DNA of 64,000 nucleotides. Source: Streptomyces davaonensis JCM 4913. GTDB taxonomy: Bacteria; Actinomycetota; Actinomycetes; Streptomycetales; Streptomycetaceae. Below are positions 36,001-43,762 of the stretch, in pieces (positions within the stretch are counted from its first letter, which is position 1; every line of letters starts with the position of its first letter). Where the stretch lies: NCBI RefSeq assembly GCF_000349325.1, contig NC_020504.1, positions 1,426,001 to 1,490,000 of the forward strand, written 5' to 3'. The notes under the pieces are model-generated. The model was not told where the DNA came from, did no database searches, and worked only from the letters and a program-made list of their open reading frames with translations. A program made the position numbers and the translations under genes.

Positions 36001-36831
36001 GTGCAGACCGGCCTGGGCCAGTGCGCGGCGAGCGTGGGCCGCACCGTAGGGCCGTAGGGAGAGCAGTACGTTGGCGGAGCCGTTGGCGCTCCGGACCCCG
36101 GCGACGATCTTTTCCAGGGGGAGGGTGTGGTTGTGTGCGTCGTCGACGATCACCAGCAGACTGCCCGTGCTCGGCAGTTCCCTGAACGCGCCTGGGCCGA
36201 TGTCCGGGTCGGGGCCGAGCACCCGTACTTCGACGGCGGGCTCTGCCTCGCGAAGCGCTTCGCACAGGGCCGTCACGATCTTCGTCTTCCCGACTCCACC
36301 CCTACCGATGAGGAGCGCGACGCCTCCGTGCTCGTTCCTGGCGAACGGTACGAGGCTGTCCAGGATCTGAGTACGTCCGACGAGTCGCCAGCGGTGCGTG
36401 TAGACCGAGCCCTGGTTCACCTGGCGGAGGTAGTCGTCGGGTTTCATCCAGGGATCCGATTCCGCGGGTCCGTTCTGCTGGATCACGACCTGCGTGCCGA
36501 CCACATTGCCCAGGAAGACCCCGCCCGTGAAGTCGATGTGGTCCCCTCGATACCAGGCCTCCGCGCTGCCCGGCGTATGCCGCTGCATAGCCTCCGCAAC
36601 CGCTTGCGCGATCTGCGGATCGGCGACGAACAGGTCGGCCAACCGGTCGCCCCAGGACCGCACCGCTTCCTGCCGGGCGGGCTGGGCAGCCGCCTCGGCA
36701 AGCACTTGTGCGGAGGCACTCGGATCCTGTGCCAGCGCCCGCGCCAGTTCCTCCACAAGCTGGCGCCCGCCCTCCCCGCCGACGCCTTCGGCCAACACCG
36801 CCAGCAACGCCGTCGGCAACGACTCGTCCAT
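33064..36831 (-). CDS. Large STAND (NLR-like) NTPase with helical-repeat C-terminus
   Basis: 1255 residues from ATG 36831, which has GAGGAAGGGG upstream. The N-terminal 100 residues are helical, followed by a GDHIDFTGGVFLGNVVGTQ strand patch like that joining effector-associated domains to NTPases in bacterial NLR-like proteins. Walker A is GRGGVGKT (about 176-183) and Walker B LLVIVDDAH (about 223-231). The remaining 800 residues are leucine-rich helical repeats of HEAT/TPR type, probably sensing. No nuclease, TIR or peptidase effector is recognised at the N-terminus. Such STAND proteins are regulators or phage sensors. Base composition is somewhat lower in GC than the biosynthetic cluster. 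Confidence 0.85.
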   Translation of the reverse strand: MDESLPTALLAVLAEGVGGEGGRQLVEELARALAQDPSASAQVLAEAAAQPARQEAVRSWGDRLADLFVADPQIAQAVAEAMQRHTPGSAEAWYRGDHIDFTGGVFLGNVVGTQVVIQQNGPAESDPWMKPDDYLRQVNQGSVYTHRWRLVGRTQILDSLVPFARNEHGGVALLIGRGGVGKTKIVTALCEALREAEPAVEVRVLGPDPDIGPGAFRELPSTGSLLVIVDDAHNHTLPLEKIVAGVRSANGSANVLLSLRPYGAAHARRALAQAGLHASEATSVEIGDLEFDDALSLASEILDEAVRLHAPRLATAARDCPLLIVTGAALINSGALDPRRIEGDEQLHLELTDRLAEALTADPASVQVPQDLLSALAAFQPARLAEPEVRTSLEALTGLPFDVCARHLATLEGAGVVLSHGTTLRLVPDLLGDALLVKAARHSSTGLPTGYLARAMEAGQGSALANLVVNTGRVEWQQQQGTSTGGLIEPLWEQITAAFRAADARELVSLLEVVAKVAFFQPRRVVDLATWAADNPCAPVTAEVGFGLTHTWTDTDVRYALAPVLQAAAHSLEFLPQAAALLWRLGCDDPRPLPQHPSHPLRILEELAGYTRWGPTEYQQILVSQVERWLARAPAPPSVHQPLSVLAPVLSTEGHDELWTPTTWTLTFRPYVLTPTSEVLDMRGAALDLAFEELGHPQLERASAARSLIGNAISLPLGGFGLTVTDAMCQPWIPHLASTIDRLHRYIVEHALPPAILVAVRTELGWLAQHGPDGLRRPAEDLLSAIPTSPDNELARALHGPADPAVYSAVSDSRAAQDALFSDVMGALADWTDDTIAACVDVLLSENYRVFGTDSGRARSFIWTLVTHRPSVGEAICEQAMAAPECSLASLVSVTVAAMGHAAGDRAVHWGRTLMGSENTELTREMAQAFGHQRGRGDLLDGEADLLRELAIHGDNIVRRAALGAVRVIATQHKDLAVELLTASPALETADLDAFALAVAGAPYSSLSWSDLSKEQQEAFLTALTAAPSIDGYEIGRFLAELARTEPLSVIELLEARAESSSRQARGMHSALPFRWHVTPPFHDHGDFPDLLRQIRDWIAAEPESARRRYLGAHLFELVAGPYDARVTAVIDEYLDDSDPVKITVAAAMLSKAPRTLVWDVGFVRRCLRAADRHGDASLRRVRGALYEACMSGMRWGTPGEPHPEDIEQQAKATELADGCARGSVEEQFYRDLAHATLDRMRDETDELPPDGRDW

Positions 36832-37185
36832 CTGCCCCTTCCTCGCTCTACACAACCGGCCCGCTCGGAGCCGTGGGTCAACGGTAGAGGTTCAGGCCGC
36901 ACCAGGTGCCGACCTGGCGTACAACACGACCTCGACGCCGAGGCCAGCCACCGCCAGCGCCTCCAGCCCCGACAGAGCGCCGAGCAGCCCGCCGCCCGGT
37001 CCGCCAGCCCAGAACACCACCAACCCCGCCAGCGGCAGCACGCAGAACGCCGTCAAGTGCGCGTCAGCCAAAGGGCCTCGGCACCAGCCGGGAGCATCTC
37101 GTCAGGTTGACGCGAAAGAGCTGAATGAGCCTCCCTCTCCCGATCAGTCTGAGATCCTGGGGTCCGATCGAGAGGGGCCGCACGC
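36832..37185. other. Intergenic region with possible membrane-protein remnant
   Basis: About 350 bases. On the minus strand one frame (about 37100 to a stop at 36892) reads AFCVLPLAGLVVFWAGGPGG and LSGLEALAVAGLGVEVVLYA, two membrane-helix-like segments, with no proper start or ribosome binding site. It may be the tail of a deleted membrane gene. The rest presumably holds the STAND and Nudix promoters. Confidence 0.3.
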
Positions 37186-37719
37186 ATGGAGTGGAAGACC
37201 CACGGTGAGCGACAGATCTACACCAACAGGTGGGTGAATCTGTGTCTGGTCGATGTTCAGCAGCCTGACGGGCGCAGGTGGGAGTACCACGTCGTTCGCC
37301 TCCGGCACCTGGCCGTGGCCGCCGTGGTCAACGACCGGCAAGAGGTTCTAATGATGTGGCGGCATCGCTTCATCACTGACTCGTGGGCCTGGGAGTTGCC
37401 CATGGGTCTGGTCGAGGAGGGCGAGACTCCCGAGGAGGCTGCTGGCCGCGAAGTCCTGGAGGAGACCGGCTGGCGCCCTGGTCCCATCAAGCCTCTGATC
37501 TACGCCGAACCGGCCAACGGCATCACCGACTCGCAGCACCACGTCTTCCGCGTTGACGGTGCGACCTACGCCGGACCTCCCACGGAGAAGAACGAGTCCG
37601 ACCGCATCGAGTGGATTCCCCTCTCGGAGATCCGGGGCATGATCGACCGCCGCGAGGTCGTGAGCAGCGGATCGCTCGTCGGCCTGCTCTACCTGCTTAT
37701 GGACGAAGCGGTCCGCTGA
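37186..37719 (+). CDS. Nudix hydrolase
   Basis: 177 residues. The Nudix box at 74-96 is complete: G-L-V-E-E-G-E, then REVLEETGW (GX5EX7REUXEEXGU). The surrounding fold, with LAVAAVVNDRQEVLMMWRHR before and YAEPANGITDSQHHVFRVDG after, resembles the ADP-ribose/NDP-sugar pyrophosphatase type. GAGAGGGG precedes the ATG. The 3' end overlaps the convergent regulator by 23 bases. Confidence 0.92.
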   Translation: MEWKTHGERQIYTNRWVNLCLVDVQQPDGRRWEYHVVRLRHLAVAAVVNDRQEVLMMWRHRFITDSWAWELPMGLVEEGETPEEAAGREVLEETGWRPGPIKPLIYAEPANGITDSQHHVFRVDGATYAGPPTEKNESDRIEWIPLSEIRGMIDRREVVSSGSLVGLLYLLMDEAVR

Positions 37720-39037
37720 CCAGCGGTAGGAGTTCCCGTAGCCGTGCCTCGAAGGCCAGGGCTACGGGCTCCTGCCTGTGGGGAGCCAACTGGTCGTAGA
37801 ACTCCCTGAGATGGCCTGTCACGCGCTCGGACGCCACGGTCGACGCGGACTCCAGAGCCTGTGTGGCGGTGTGGCACGCCTGGTCAAGCTTGCCCTGGTC
37901 CAGTTGCGTACGGGCGAGCCAGAAGGCGTGAAACGCACGGCCACGCTGATTGCTGCGGTCTTCCCGCCGCAGAGCATCCGCGATCAGTGGCTCTGCGGTC
38001 GATGCTTCGCCGAGTCGGCCATGGGCGATGCCGGTGTCCACGATGAGCTTCGGCTCGTCGAAGTAGGCCACCCATGACGGGTCGGGATCGCTCTGCCGGA
38101 TCTGCTCGAAATGGCTGTGTGCTTCCCCGATCGCCTGGTGGGTGGCATCCCGGTTGCCGAGGGTGGCATGCGCGAAGGCTTCGCGCATCGACAGCATGGA
38201 CAGAACGCGCGGGGTGGTGTCGAGTGCGGAGCGGGCCTGGTCCTGGGCAGCGGTCACGAGTGCCAGGGAGTCTGCGGGCTTGTCCTGGTAGGTGCCCTGC
38301 AAGCTCATGCAGGCTAGGACGTTGGCCATGAACTGGCGGTCGTCGATCTCCTTGGCGAGTTGCAGGGCTTCGGTGAAGTAGGCGCGGGCTTGGCTGTACT
38401 GGCGGGCGTCGAAGTAGGTCCAGCCGGTGAGGCGTGCCAGTTCGGCTGCGATGCCGTACAGGCCGTTTTGGATGGATGGTGGCCGGTGCTCTTTCAGGAG
38501 TCCGACGACGTAGCGGAGCTGGCCGACGATGGCCGGCCGCAGCGCTTCGCCGCCGTGCTGGTTGTCCCGTCGCCAGTAGTCCTCGATGGAGGAGCGGAAA
38601 GCCTCAAGTGTGGCTGTGCTCAAGCTTGTTCGGGTGGCCAAGGCCAAGATGCTGTCCACATCGGGGCCTGGTAAGGACGTGGTGGCTTGCTGTTCGGGCT
38701 CGGGTAGCTGGGGTAGCGCTCGCTCGGCGACCACAAGGGCCTGAGGGGTCTCCCACTGTCGGCGGGCGAGCCCGAGCATGTCTCCGGGGATGCGCAAGCC
38801 ATCTGCGATGCGCTCGATCACGTCCATGTGCTGCAACTGGCGTTTCCCTGCGATGACTTCGCCAACGCGACTGGGTGTCAGATCGCATCGCCTGGCAATC
38901 ATCGACGGGTAGATGCCTGCCTTGATCTTGACCAGCCGGAACACTCTGGAGAAGTCCCGCACTCGACACGCGTCGATCATCTCGGGATCGGTGAGCAGCC
39001 TGGCAGGCAGTTCCTGCGGCCGGTCGGCGTCGGGCAT
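37697..39037 (-). CDS. HTH (XRE-like) regulator with TPR-type sensor region
   Basis: 446 residues from ATG 39037. The N-terminal HTH is FRLVKIKAGIYPSMIARRCD, LTPSRVGEVIAGKRQLQH. The rest is about ten helical repeats (YGIAAELARLTGWTYFDARQ, YSQARAYFTEALQLAKEIDD and so on) typical of Streptomyces TPR regulators that bind peptides or small ligands. A perfect 17-base palindrome at 39096 sits between it and the divergent small genes, the likely operator. It is probably the controller of the 39.1-41.0 kb module. Confidence 0.88.
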   Translation of the reverse strand: MPDADRPQELPARLLTDPEMIDACRVRDFSRVFRLVKIKAGIYPSMIARRCDLTPSRVGEVIAGKRQLQHMDVIERIADGLRIPGDMLGLARRQWETPQALVVAERALPQLPEPEQQATTSLPGPDVDSILALATRTSLSTATLEAFRSSIEDYWRRDNQHGGEALRPAIVGQLRYVVGLLKEHRPPSIQNGLYGIAAELARLTGWTYFDARQYSQARAYFTEALQLAKEIDDRQFMANVLACMSLQGTYQDKPADSLALVTAAQDQARSALDTTPRVLSMLSMREAFAHATLGNRDATHQAIGEAHSHFEQIRQSDPDPSWVAYFDEPKLIVDTGIAHGRLGEASTAEPLIADALRREDRSNQRGRAFHAFWLARTQLDQGKLDQACHTATQALESASTVASERVTGHLREFYDQLAPHRQEPVALAFEARLRELLPLVSGPLRP

Positions 39038-39095
39038 TGGGCGGCTCCCCCTGCGAGGGCTACGCAACGTTGTTGGGACTCTACTTGCCGCGATG

Positions 39096-39112
39096 TTACC
39101 CAAGTTGGGTAA
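39096..39112. promoter_or_regulatory. Perfect palindrome TTACCCAA-G-TTGGGTAA
   Basis: Eight-base perfect arms around a single G, between the HTH/TPR regulator and the divergent module. AT-rich for this genome. Very likely the operator of the adjacent regulator. Confidence 0.7.
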
Positions 39113-39160
39113 TCAGCCTGACCTTCTGGCGGCGGCTCCCGGAACGCGATGCTCCTGCAC

Positions 39161-39391
39161 ATGGCGAGCAACCAGCAGACCAGACCAGACATCGGTGACC
39201 TGGCGAAGGACCGCGTCAGGGGATGTATCGGCATCGTCATGGGTGAGATCGGCGGCCGGGTCCAGATAAGGCCCATCGGTGGCGGCGTTGAGTGGGATGC
39301 CTTGCCGAGCAACGTGGTGGCGCCGAGTGCGCGGGAGGAACTGAGCGCACGTCTGGCCATCAAGAACGCCAGCAGCCGGGACGGCCTGTGA
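39161..39391 (+). CDS. Small uncharacterised protein (76 residues)
   Basis: From ATG 39161 the frame encodes 76 residues, beginning MASNQQTRPDIGDLAKDRVR and followed by GCIGIVMGEIGGRVQIRPIG and GGVEWDALPSNV. The beta-strand-rich middle could be a small SH3-like barrel. No family is recognised with certainty. The TGA overlaps the ATG of the next tiny gene (TGATG), so the two are translationally coupled. Confidence 0.6.
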   Translation: MASNQQTRPDIGDLAKDRVRGCIGIVMGEIGGRVQIRPIGGGVEWDALPSNVVAPSAREELSARLAIKNASSRDGL

Positions 39392-39489
39392 TGCGCGCCA
39401 TCGGCCAGTACGCGGGTGTCCTGCTCATCGTCATGATCAGCGGGTCGTGCGGCCTGGTGATCGGCATGGCTTTTGCCATGAGCCTGTAG
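39391..39489 (+). CDS. 32-residue single-helix membrane peptide
   Basis: Starts on the ATG that overlaps the previous stop and encodes a short polar N-terminus plus one hydrophobic helix (AGVLLIVMISGSCGLVIGMA). Too small for standard gene finders. The coupling to the gene before it is the main support. It may anchor or signal at the membrane. Confidence 0.5.
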   Translation: MRAIGQYAGVLLIVMISGSCGLVIGMAFAMSL

Positions 39490-39641
39490 ACCGGCCGCCC
39501 GAACGCAGGCCAGGTTCCTGGCTCCCCCTTTCCCCGTTCGGGGCGGCCACCCCAGCCCGCCTCCTGGTCGTCCCTGAGTCAAGCTCGGCGGCCCCATCGG
39601 GCGGTCTGTCCCACGCACCGTCACACACGAGGAGTTTTCGC

Positions 39642-40085
39642 ATGACGGCAACGGCGAACGATCAAAGGACCGGTCGCGCGGTGGCCGGCGAGGAGCTGTT
39701 CGAGAGCCTCGCCAACTTCGTGGTCATCCACAACAGGCAGTCGCCCGAGCGTGCCGAGCGGATCGCCGACCAGGCGGTCGCGTTCCTGGTCACGGCGGCC
39801 ACTGCCACCGTCCCCATGGTTCCGTCGGACGATGTGGACCTCGGCCTGCACGCGCTCATCCTGCACACCAAGGGCTACGCCGAACTGTGCGAGGAATACG
39901 CGGGCCGCTTCCTGCACCACAATCCCGAGCCCGGTGGACCAGGCCGCGACCCGCAGATCGTCGCTGCGTCGGTGCGTGCCATGAAGGCGGCCGGGTTCCT
40001 GGTCTTCGATGACCTGTGGACGGTCAACGGCGCGAACCTCGCGCAGTGCGATTCGGACTGCGGCCGACCGTACGGTCAGGCGTAG
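39642..40085 (+). CDS. GRDP-like (glycine-rich-domain-protein-like) protein
   Basis: 147 residues from ATG 39642, with GAGGAG upstream. The central VDLGLHALILHTKGYAELCE followed by AGRFLHHNP recalls the histidine-containing W-H-x-F-I-L..Y-x-x-F-C...G-x-F-I-H-H-x-P signature of bacterial GRDP-like/DUF1399 proteins; the first Trp is Leu here. The protein ends in CDSDCGRPYGQA. No activity is known for the family. Its place between two tiny proteins and a kinase-like gene suggests a shared pathway. Confidence 0.6.
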   Translation: MTATANDQRTGRAVAGEELFESLANFVVIHNRQSPERAERIADQAVAFLVTAATATVPMVPSDDVDLGLHALILHTKGYAELCEEYAGRFLHHNPEPGGPGRDPQIVAASVRAMKAAGFLVFDDLWTVNGANLAQCDSDCGRPYGQA

Positions 40086-40157
40086 CACCCACCACGTCGG
40101 CGGCGCGGTCGGTTTCGGCTTCTGGTCGGCCGCGTGCGCCTGGAAGGAGAACAGACG

Positions 40158-41000
40158 TTGTCCGGCTCAACCCCTGAACTGCCGATCGTGGTGCTCGACG
40201 CGCTCATGCCCACCACTCAGCGCCTGGTCCTCAAACGTCGGGGCTCCATGGTCTGGGATGTGGAGGGCCCCCGGGGCCGCTACGCCGTAAAGGTCGGCTA
40301 TTCGATCGAGGCCACGGCCGACTGGCCCGCCCAGCCCTGGACCGCGCTCGCCCCCGCCCGCGAGGGTGCAGTCCTACAACGCCTCGGCATCGAGGAGATC
40401 GCCTACGGCGAATGGGAGCACGGAACGTGGAACTTCCAGCCGTGGCACGAAGGGCCGGACCTGTACAGGCTGTGGGCCTCCTGCCGTGAGCAAGGCTCGT
40501 CCAACACGCCTGACGCCAGTGTGGCGCTGGAATGCGCCGAGGCACTGGCCGAACTCCACGCGAAGGGCTGGGCACACGGCGACGTGCAGCCCGCGCACTT
40601 CATCATCGGGCTGGAGCGGACCCATCTCATTGACCTCGCCCTTGCCAGGGGCGGGCACGTGCCCGAGGGCTACGACTTCCCGTTCCGCGGCTGCCTCGTC
40701 CACTACGAGGCACCCGAGATCGCGCGCAGCGTGCTCGCCACCGGCGAAGCCGAGCCGACACCGGAAGCCGACGTCTACGCCCTCGGCGCCTCCCTGCTCA
40801 TCTCCGCCACCGGATGGCGCGCGGTCGAGTACCCGGACGATGCTCCGCGCCCCGTCCAGCGCAAGGCCGTGGCCGATGGAAGGCGCCGCCCCGTGAAGGT
40901 GCCCGGTGAGCTGGGCAAGGTGATCGACGACATGCTCAGCCACGCTCCCGAAGACCGGCCCACCGTCTACGAAGTGGGTAAAGCCCTGGGCTGCCTCTGA
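40158..41000 (+). CDS. Atypical protein-kinase-fold protein
   Basis: 280 residues from TTG 40158, chosen because GGAAGGAG lies eight bases upstream. Kinase landmarks: Lys45 in RYAVKVGYS, the catalytic loop HGDVQPAHFII (Asp142), DLA in place of DFG at 159-161, and APEI in place of APE. The loop Asn that binds magnesium (HxDxxxxN) is His here, so activity may be reduced or changed. It is the last gene of the HTH/TPR-controlled module. It could be a pseudokinase or a small-molecule kinase. Confidence 0.75.
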   Translation: MSGSTPELPIVVLDALMPTTQRLVLKRRGSMVWDVEGPRGRYAVKVGYSIEATADWPAQPWTALAPAREGAVLQRLGIEEIAYGEWEHGTWNFQPWHEGPDLYRLWASCREQGSSNTPDASVALECAEALAELHAKGWAHGDVQPAHFIIGLERTHLIDLALARGGHVPEGYDFPFRGCLVHYEAPEIARSVLATGEAEPTPEADVYALGASLLISATGWRAVEYPDDAPRPVQRKAVADGRRRPVKVPGELGKVIDDMLSHAPEDRPTVYEVGKALGCL

Positions 41001-41117
41001 GGCGTCAGTTCACTGGAGCAGTGACCGTATCGGGGAATCAGCAGGGGCATTCGCGCCACCAGTGACCCAGAGGTCTGACCGCAGCCCACCCACCATCTGA
41101 TGGAGACACGTTCCGAG

Positions 41118-41948
41118 TCAGGAGGCGTCGGCGCGTACGGCGGTCGTCGCCAGGGTGGTGTAGTGCATGGTGAAGGAGCCGCCCATCGCGTCGATGGCGG
41201 TTCCGACCGCGTCGAGGATGTGGGATCTCACGTCGGTGGGCAGTGGGGTGAGGCCGCCGGTCGTAGCAAGCAGGTCCAGCCACTGGTCGCGCGTGTAGGG
41301 GTGCTCCCAGTTGAATCGCCACTGTTCGGGGGCGTGGAAGCGTTCCGACTGGCGGATGGCGTCGGCGAATTTCGCATACCCCGCCTGGTACGTGGCCGTC
41401 GGACGTCGGGCCGGCTGATGGCTGAGGGGCGAGTCCGGCGCCGCCTGCCGGTAGGCGGCGGCGAACGGCTCGGCCACCTCGGCGGGCGGCTCGTAGAGAT
41501 GACCGAAGATCGTCAGGCGCCCGCGCGGACGCAGCACCTGGGCCGCCTTGACCGCGCCGACGACCGGATCGACCCAGTGCCAGGACTGAGCCGCGACGAC
41601 CGCGTCGAACTTCCGGTCGGCCGCCTGCCAGGTTTCGAACGTCGCCACCTCGACCCGAAGGCCACGGCTCCGCGCGAACTCGGCCATCCGCTCGTCCGGT
41701 TCGACGCCGAGGACCGTGCAGCCGGCGGCCTGGAACTGGCGGGCCGCGATACCGGTGCCACAGCCCACGTCGAGCACCTCGGGCCCAGGGCTGCCGGAGA
41801 CGATGCGCGCCACCATTGGGTCGGGGTAGCCGGGCCGGGCCCGGTCGTAGCGTTGTGCGTCCGTACCGAACGACTCGGCCGTCCGCCGGGCCGTGTGCGG
41901 CTCGGCTCGGGACGGCGGTTCCGGTTGCTCTCGCGATAAGGTGGGCAT
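41118..41948 (-). CDS. SAM-dependent methyltransferase, TetR-divergent
   Basis: 276 residues. Motif I is VLDVGCGTGIAARQFQAAGC, followed by VLGVEPDERMAEFARSRGL and FDAVVAAQSWHWVDP, the pattern of Methyltransf_11/25 proteins. The C-terminal half has NWEHPYTRDQWLDLLATTGG, common in actinomycete methyltransferases paired with TetR genes. The start codon lies inside a perfect palindrome shared with the divergent TetR gene. The substrate is unknown. Confidence 0.87.
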   Translation of the reverse strand: MPTLSREQPEPPSRAEPHTARRTAESFGTDAQRYDRARPGYPDPMVARIVSGSPGPEVLDVGCGTGIAARQFQAAGCTVLGVEPDERMAEFARSRGLRVEVATFETWQAADRKFDAVVAAQSWHWVDPVVGAVKAAQVLRPRGRLTIFGHLYEPPAEVAEPFAAAYRQAAPDSPLSHQPARRPTATYQAGYAKFADAIRQSERFHAPEQWRFNWEHPYTRDQWLDLLATTGGLTPLPTDVRSHILDAVGTAIDAMGGSFTMHYTTLATTAVRADAS

Positions 41949-41956
41949 GCGCCCAC
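41941..41956. promoter_or_regulatory. TetR operator candidate 1, GTGGGCATGCGCCCAC
   Basis: Perfect six-base arms GTGGGC/GCCCAC around ATGC, overlapping the methyltransferase start codon; paired with the site at 41961. Confidence 0.75.
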
Positions 41957-41960
41957 CTTA

Positions 41961-41976
41961 GTGGGCACATGCCCAC
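41961..41976. promoter_or_regulatory. TetR operator candidate 2, GTGGGCACATGCCCAC
   Basis: The same six-base arms around ACAT, centred 20 bases from site 1, so two dimers could bind side by side and shut both promoters. Confidence 0.75.
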
Positions 41977-42020
41977 TGGACAACGGATGCCGGCGGATCG
42001 ACGTACGAGAGGGGCCGAGA

Positions 42021-42623
42021 GTGCCAACCGGTGTGCACCTTCGTGACGCACGGCAGCAGTTGTTCGACGCTGCCGAGCGCGTGCTGCTGCGGGACGGGCC
42101 GAACGCGCTGACCAGCCGGGCCGTCACCGACGAGGCGGGCTGCGCCAAGGGCGTCCTGCACCGGCACTTCAGCGACTTCGACGCCTTCCTCACCGACTTC
42201 GTGCTCGACCGGGCCGCGCAACTGGAGGAACGGACGCGGGCGCTGGGTGAGTCCGTCGGCGCCGACACGGTGGCCGGCAACCTCACCACCGCGCTGACCA
42301 CCCTGTTCGGACCGGTGCCGGTGGCGATCATCCCGCTCATCACCTTCCGGGACGAACTGCGGGCCCGTCTGCGGCAGTCCAGGCCCGGCGGCGGCATCGC
42401 CATCCTCTCCCAGGCCACGACCGCGATCTCCGCCTACCTGGCCGACGAGCGTGAACTGGGCCGCATCGCGGCCGACGCCGACATCGACTCACTCACGCTC
42501 TCCCTGGTCGGTGGCGGTCACCTGCTGTTCGCGGACCGCGACCCCGGCCCGCCGCAGCCGGCGACCGTGCACAAGCTCGTGACCACAGTGCTCGCCGACG
42601 TGGTGCAGCGGCGGCCACACTGA
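42021..42623 (+). CDS. TetR-family transcriptional regulator
   Basis: 200 residues from GTG 42021 (GAGAGGGG upstream). The N-terminal HTH reads RQQLFDAAERVLLRDGPNAL, TSRAVTDEAGCAKGVLHRHF, the standard TetR helix 1 to 4 pattern. The C-terminal ligand domain is family-specific. It is divergent from the methyltransferase across two identical-arm palindromes and probably represses both genes. Confidence 0.93.
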   Translation: MPTGVHLRDARQQLFDAAERVLLRDGPNALTSRAVTDEAGCAKGVLHRHFSDFDAFLTDFVLDRAAQLEERTRALGESVGADTVAGNLTTALTTLFGPVPVAIIPLITFRDELRARLRQSRPGGGIAILSQATTAISAYLADERELGRIAADADIDSLTLSLVGGGHLLFADRDPGPPQPATVHKLVTTVLADVVQRRPH

Positions 42624-42657
42624 GGGGCGAAAACACGGCAACTCCCGTGCCGTGCGG

Positions 42658-43473
42658 TCACCGCAGGGCCGGAATGACCCCGGCGGCCTCCAAGCGGGCC
42701 GGGTCCGCTCGCAGAATCGCCTCGTGGGCGAGACGTAGCGACGGGCCGGGCTCGACGCCCAGTTCCTCTCTGAGCACCCGGCGGGCACTGCGGTACGCCG
42801 CGAGCGCGTCGCCCTGGCGGTTCGCCCGGTACAGGGCGACCATCAGCTGGTGGTGGAAGGGCTCCCGCAGCGGGTGCTGGAGGACCAGGCCGCGCAGTTC
42901 CTCGATCATCTGGTGATGGCAGCCGAGAGCCAGCGCCGACGCCATCCACAGTTCTGTGCAATTCAGCCGTTTCTCGTCCTGGACCGTGGTGAACGAATCG
43001 ATGACCAGCGAGCCGGGAATGCCCTCCAGAACCGGGCCGCGCCACAGCGAAAGCGCTCGCCGGAGAAGTTCGGAGGCATGGCGGAAATCAGCCTCCCCGT
43101 ACCGTTCCCGACCACGACTGTAGAGCATCTCGAATTCATGGAGATCCGTCACCGTCCCGCTCGTGCCAAGAATATATCCGGGCGCCGTCGTGACAATCGG
43201 TGACATTCCTTGCGGAGCGCTCAGAATTTTCCGCAGTTGTGATATGTACACGCGCAGGCTCGCCACCGCGCAGCGCGGCGGATCCTGCTCCCACAGCTCC
43301 GCCACGAGTTTCTCGCCGGCCACCGGCTCATCTGCCTTGATCAGGAGCAGGGCGAGCAGTTTGGCGAGCTTGGGCGGCTCGGGCGTCAGGTCGGCGCCGC
43401 CTCGGGTCACCCGCAGGCGCCCGAGCAGGTCGTAGCGCAGTGGCTGGTCAGCCTGTACAGAGGACAGGGCCAC
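42658..43473 (-). CDS. SARP-family (AfsR/DnrI-like) pathway regulator
   Basis: 271 residues, the size of single-domain SARPs. An N-terminal winged helix (LRYDLLGRLRVTRGGADLTP, PKLAKLLALLLIKADEPVAG, LRVYISQLRKIL) is followed by the bacterial transcriptional activation domain (LVLQHPLREPFHHQLMVALY, GDALAAYRSARRVLREELGV). These activate biosynthetic clusters in Streptomyces. GTG 43473 has a GGGGGG site. It lies at the left end of the 43.7-58.8 kb cluster and probably switches it on. I found no clear heptameric SARP repeats at 11- or 22-base spacing before the FAAL operon. Confidence 0.93.
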   Translation of the reverse strand: MALSSVQADQPLRYDLLGRLRVTRGGADLTPEPPKLAKLLALLLIKADEPVAGEKLVAELWEQDPPRCAVASLRVYISQLRKILSAPQGMSPIVTTAPGYILGTSGTVTDLHEFEMLYSRGRERYGEADFRHASELLRRALSLWRGPVLEGIPGSLVIDSFTTVQDEKRLNCTELWMASALALGCHHQMIEELRGLVLQHPLREPFHHQLMVALYRANRQGDALAAYRSARRVLREELGVEPGPSLRLAHEAILRADPARLEAAGVIPALR

Positions 43474-43699
43474 AGCAAACCCCCCAGAATGCGCGGATAC
43501 GCATTCAACTGATTCTGGTTCCCCCGTCCGTCCCCAGGTCCGGGACGCACCTAGTCGACGATATCGCGACTAGTGCGTGAAGCCTATGCCAGCCCATCTC
43601 TCGCTGCCACCCCCTCCCTGTTACACCGCCATTAAAGACAATAGAACTCGGACGCCCGGATTCGAGTCGGGGGAATGAATTCGGCCGCTCGAATTGGAC

Positions 43700-43734
43700 G
43701 ACAGCCCGGCCTGCTCACCCAGGGCCGGGCTGTC
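43700..43734 (-). terminator. GC-rich stem-loop ending the esterase operon
   Basis: Twelve-base perfect arms GACAGCCCGGCC and GGCCGGGCTGTC with an 11-base loop, 28 bases beyond the leftward esterase stop. No T-run, as is usual in Streptomyces. A strong terminator; it may also work for rightward transcription. The rest of 43474-43762 contains SARP upstream sequence and no gene. Confidence 0.8.
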
Positions 43735-43762
43735 TGCCCTGCACGGTCCGTGGCCAGGACGG

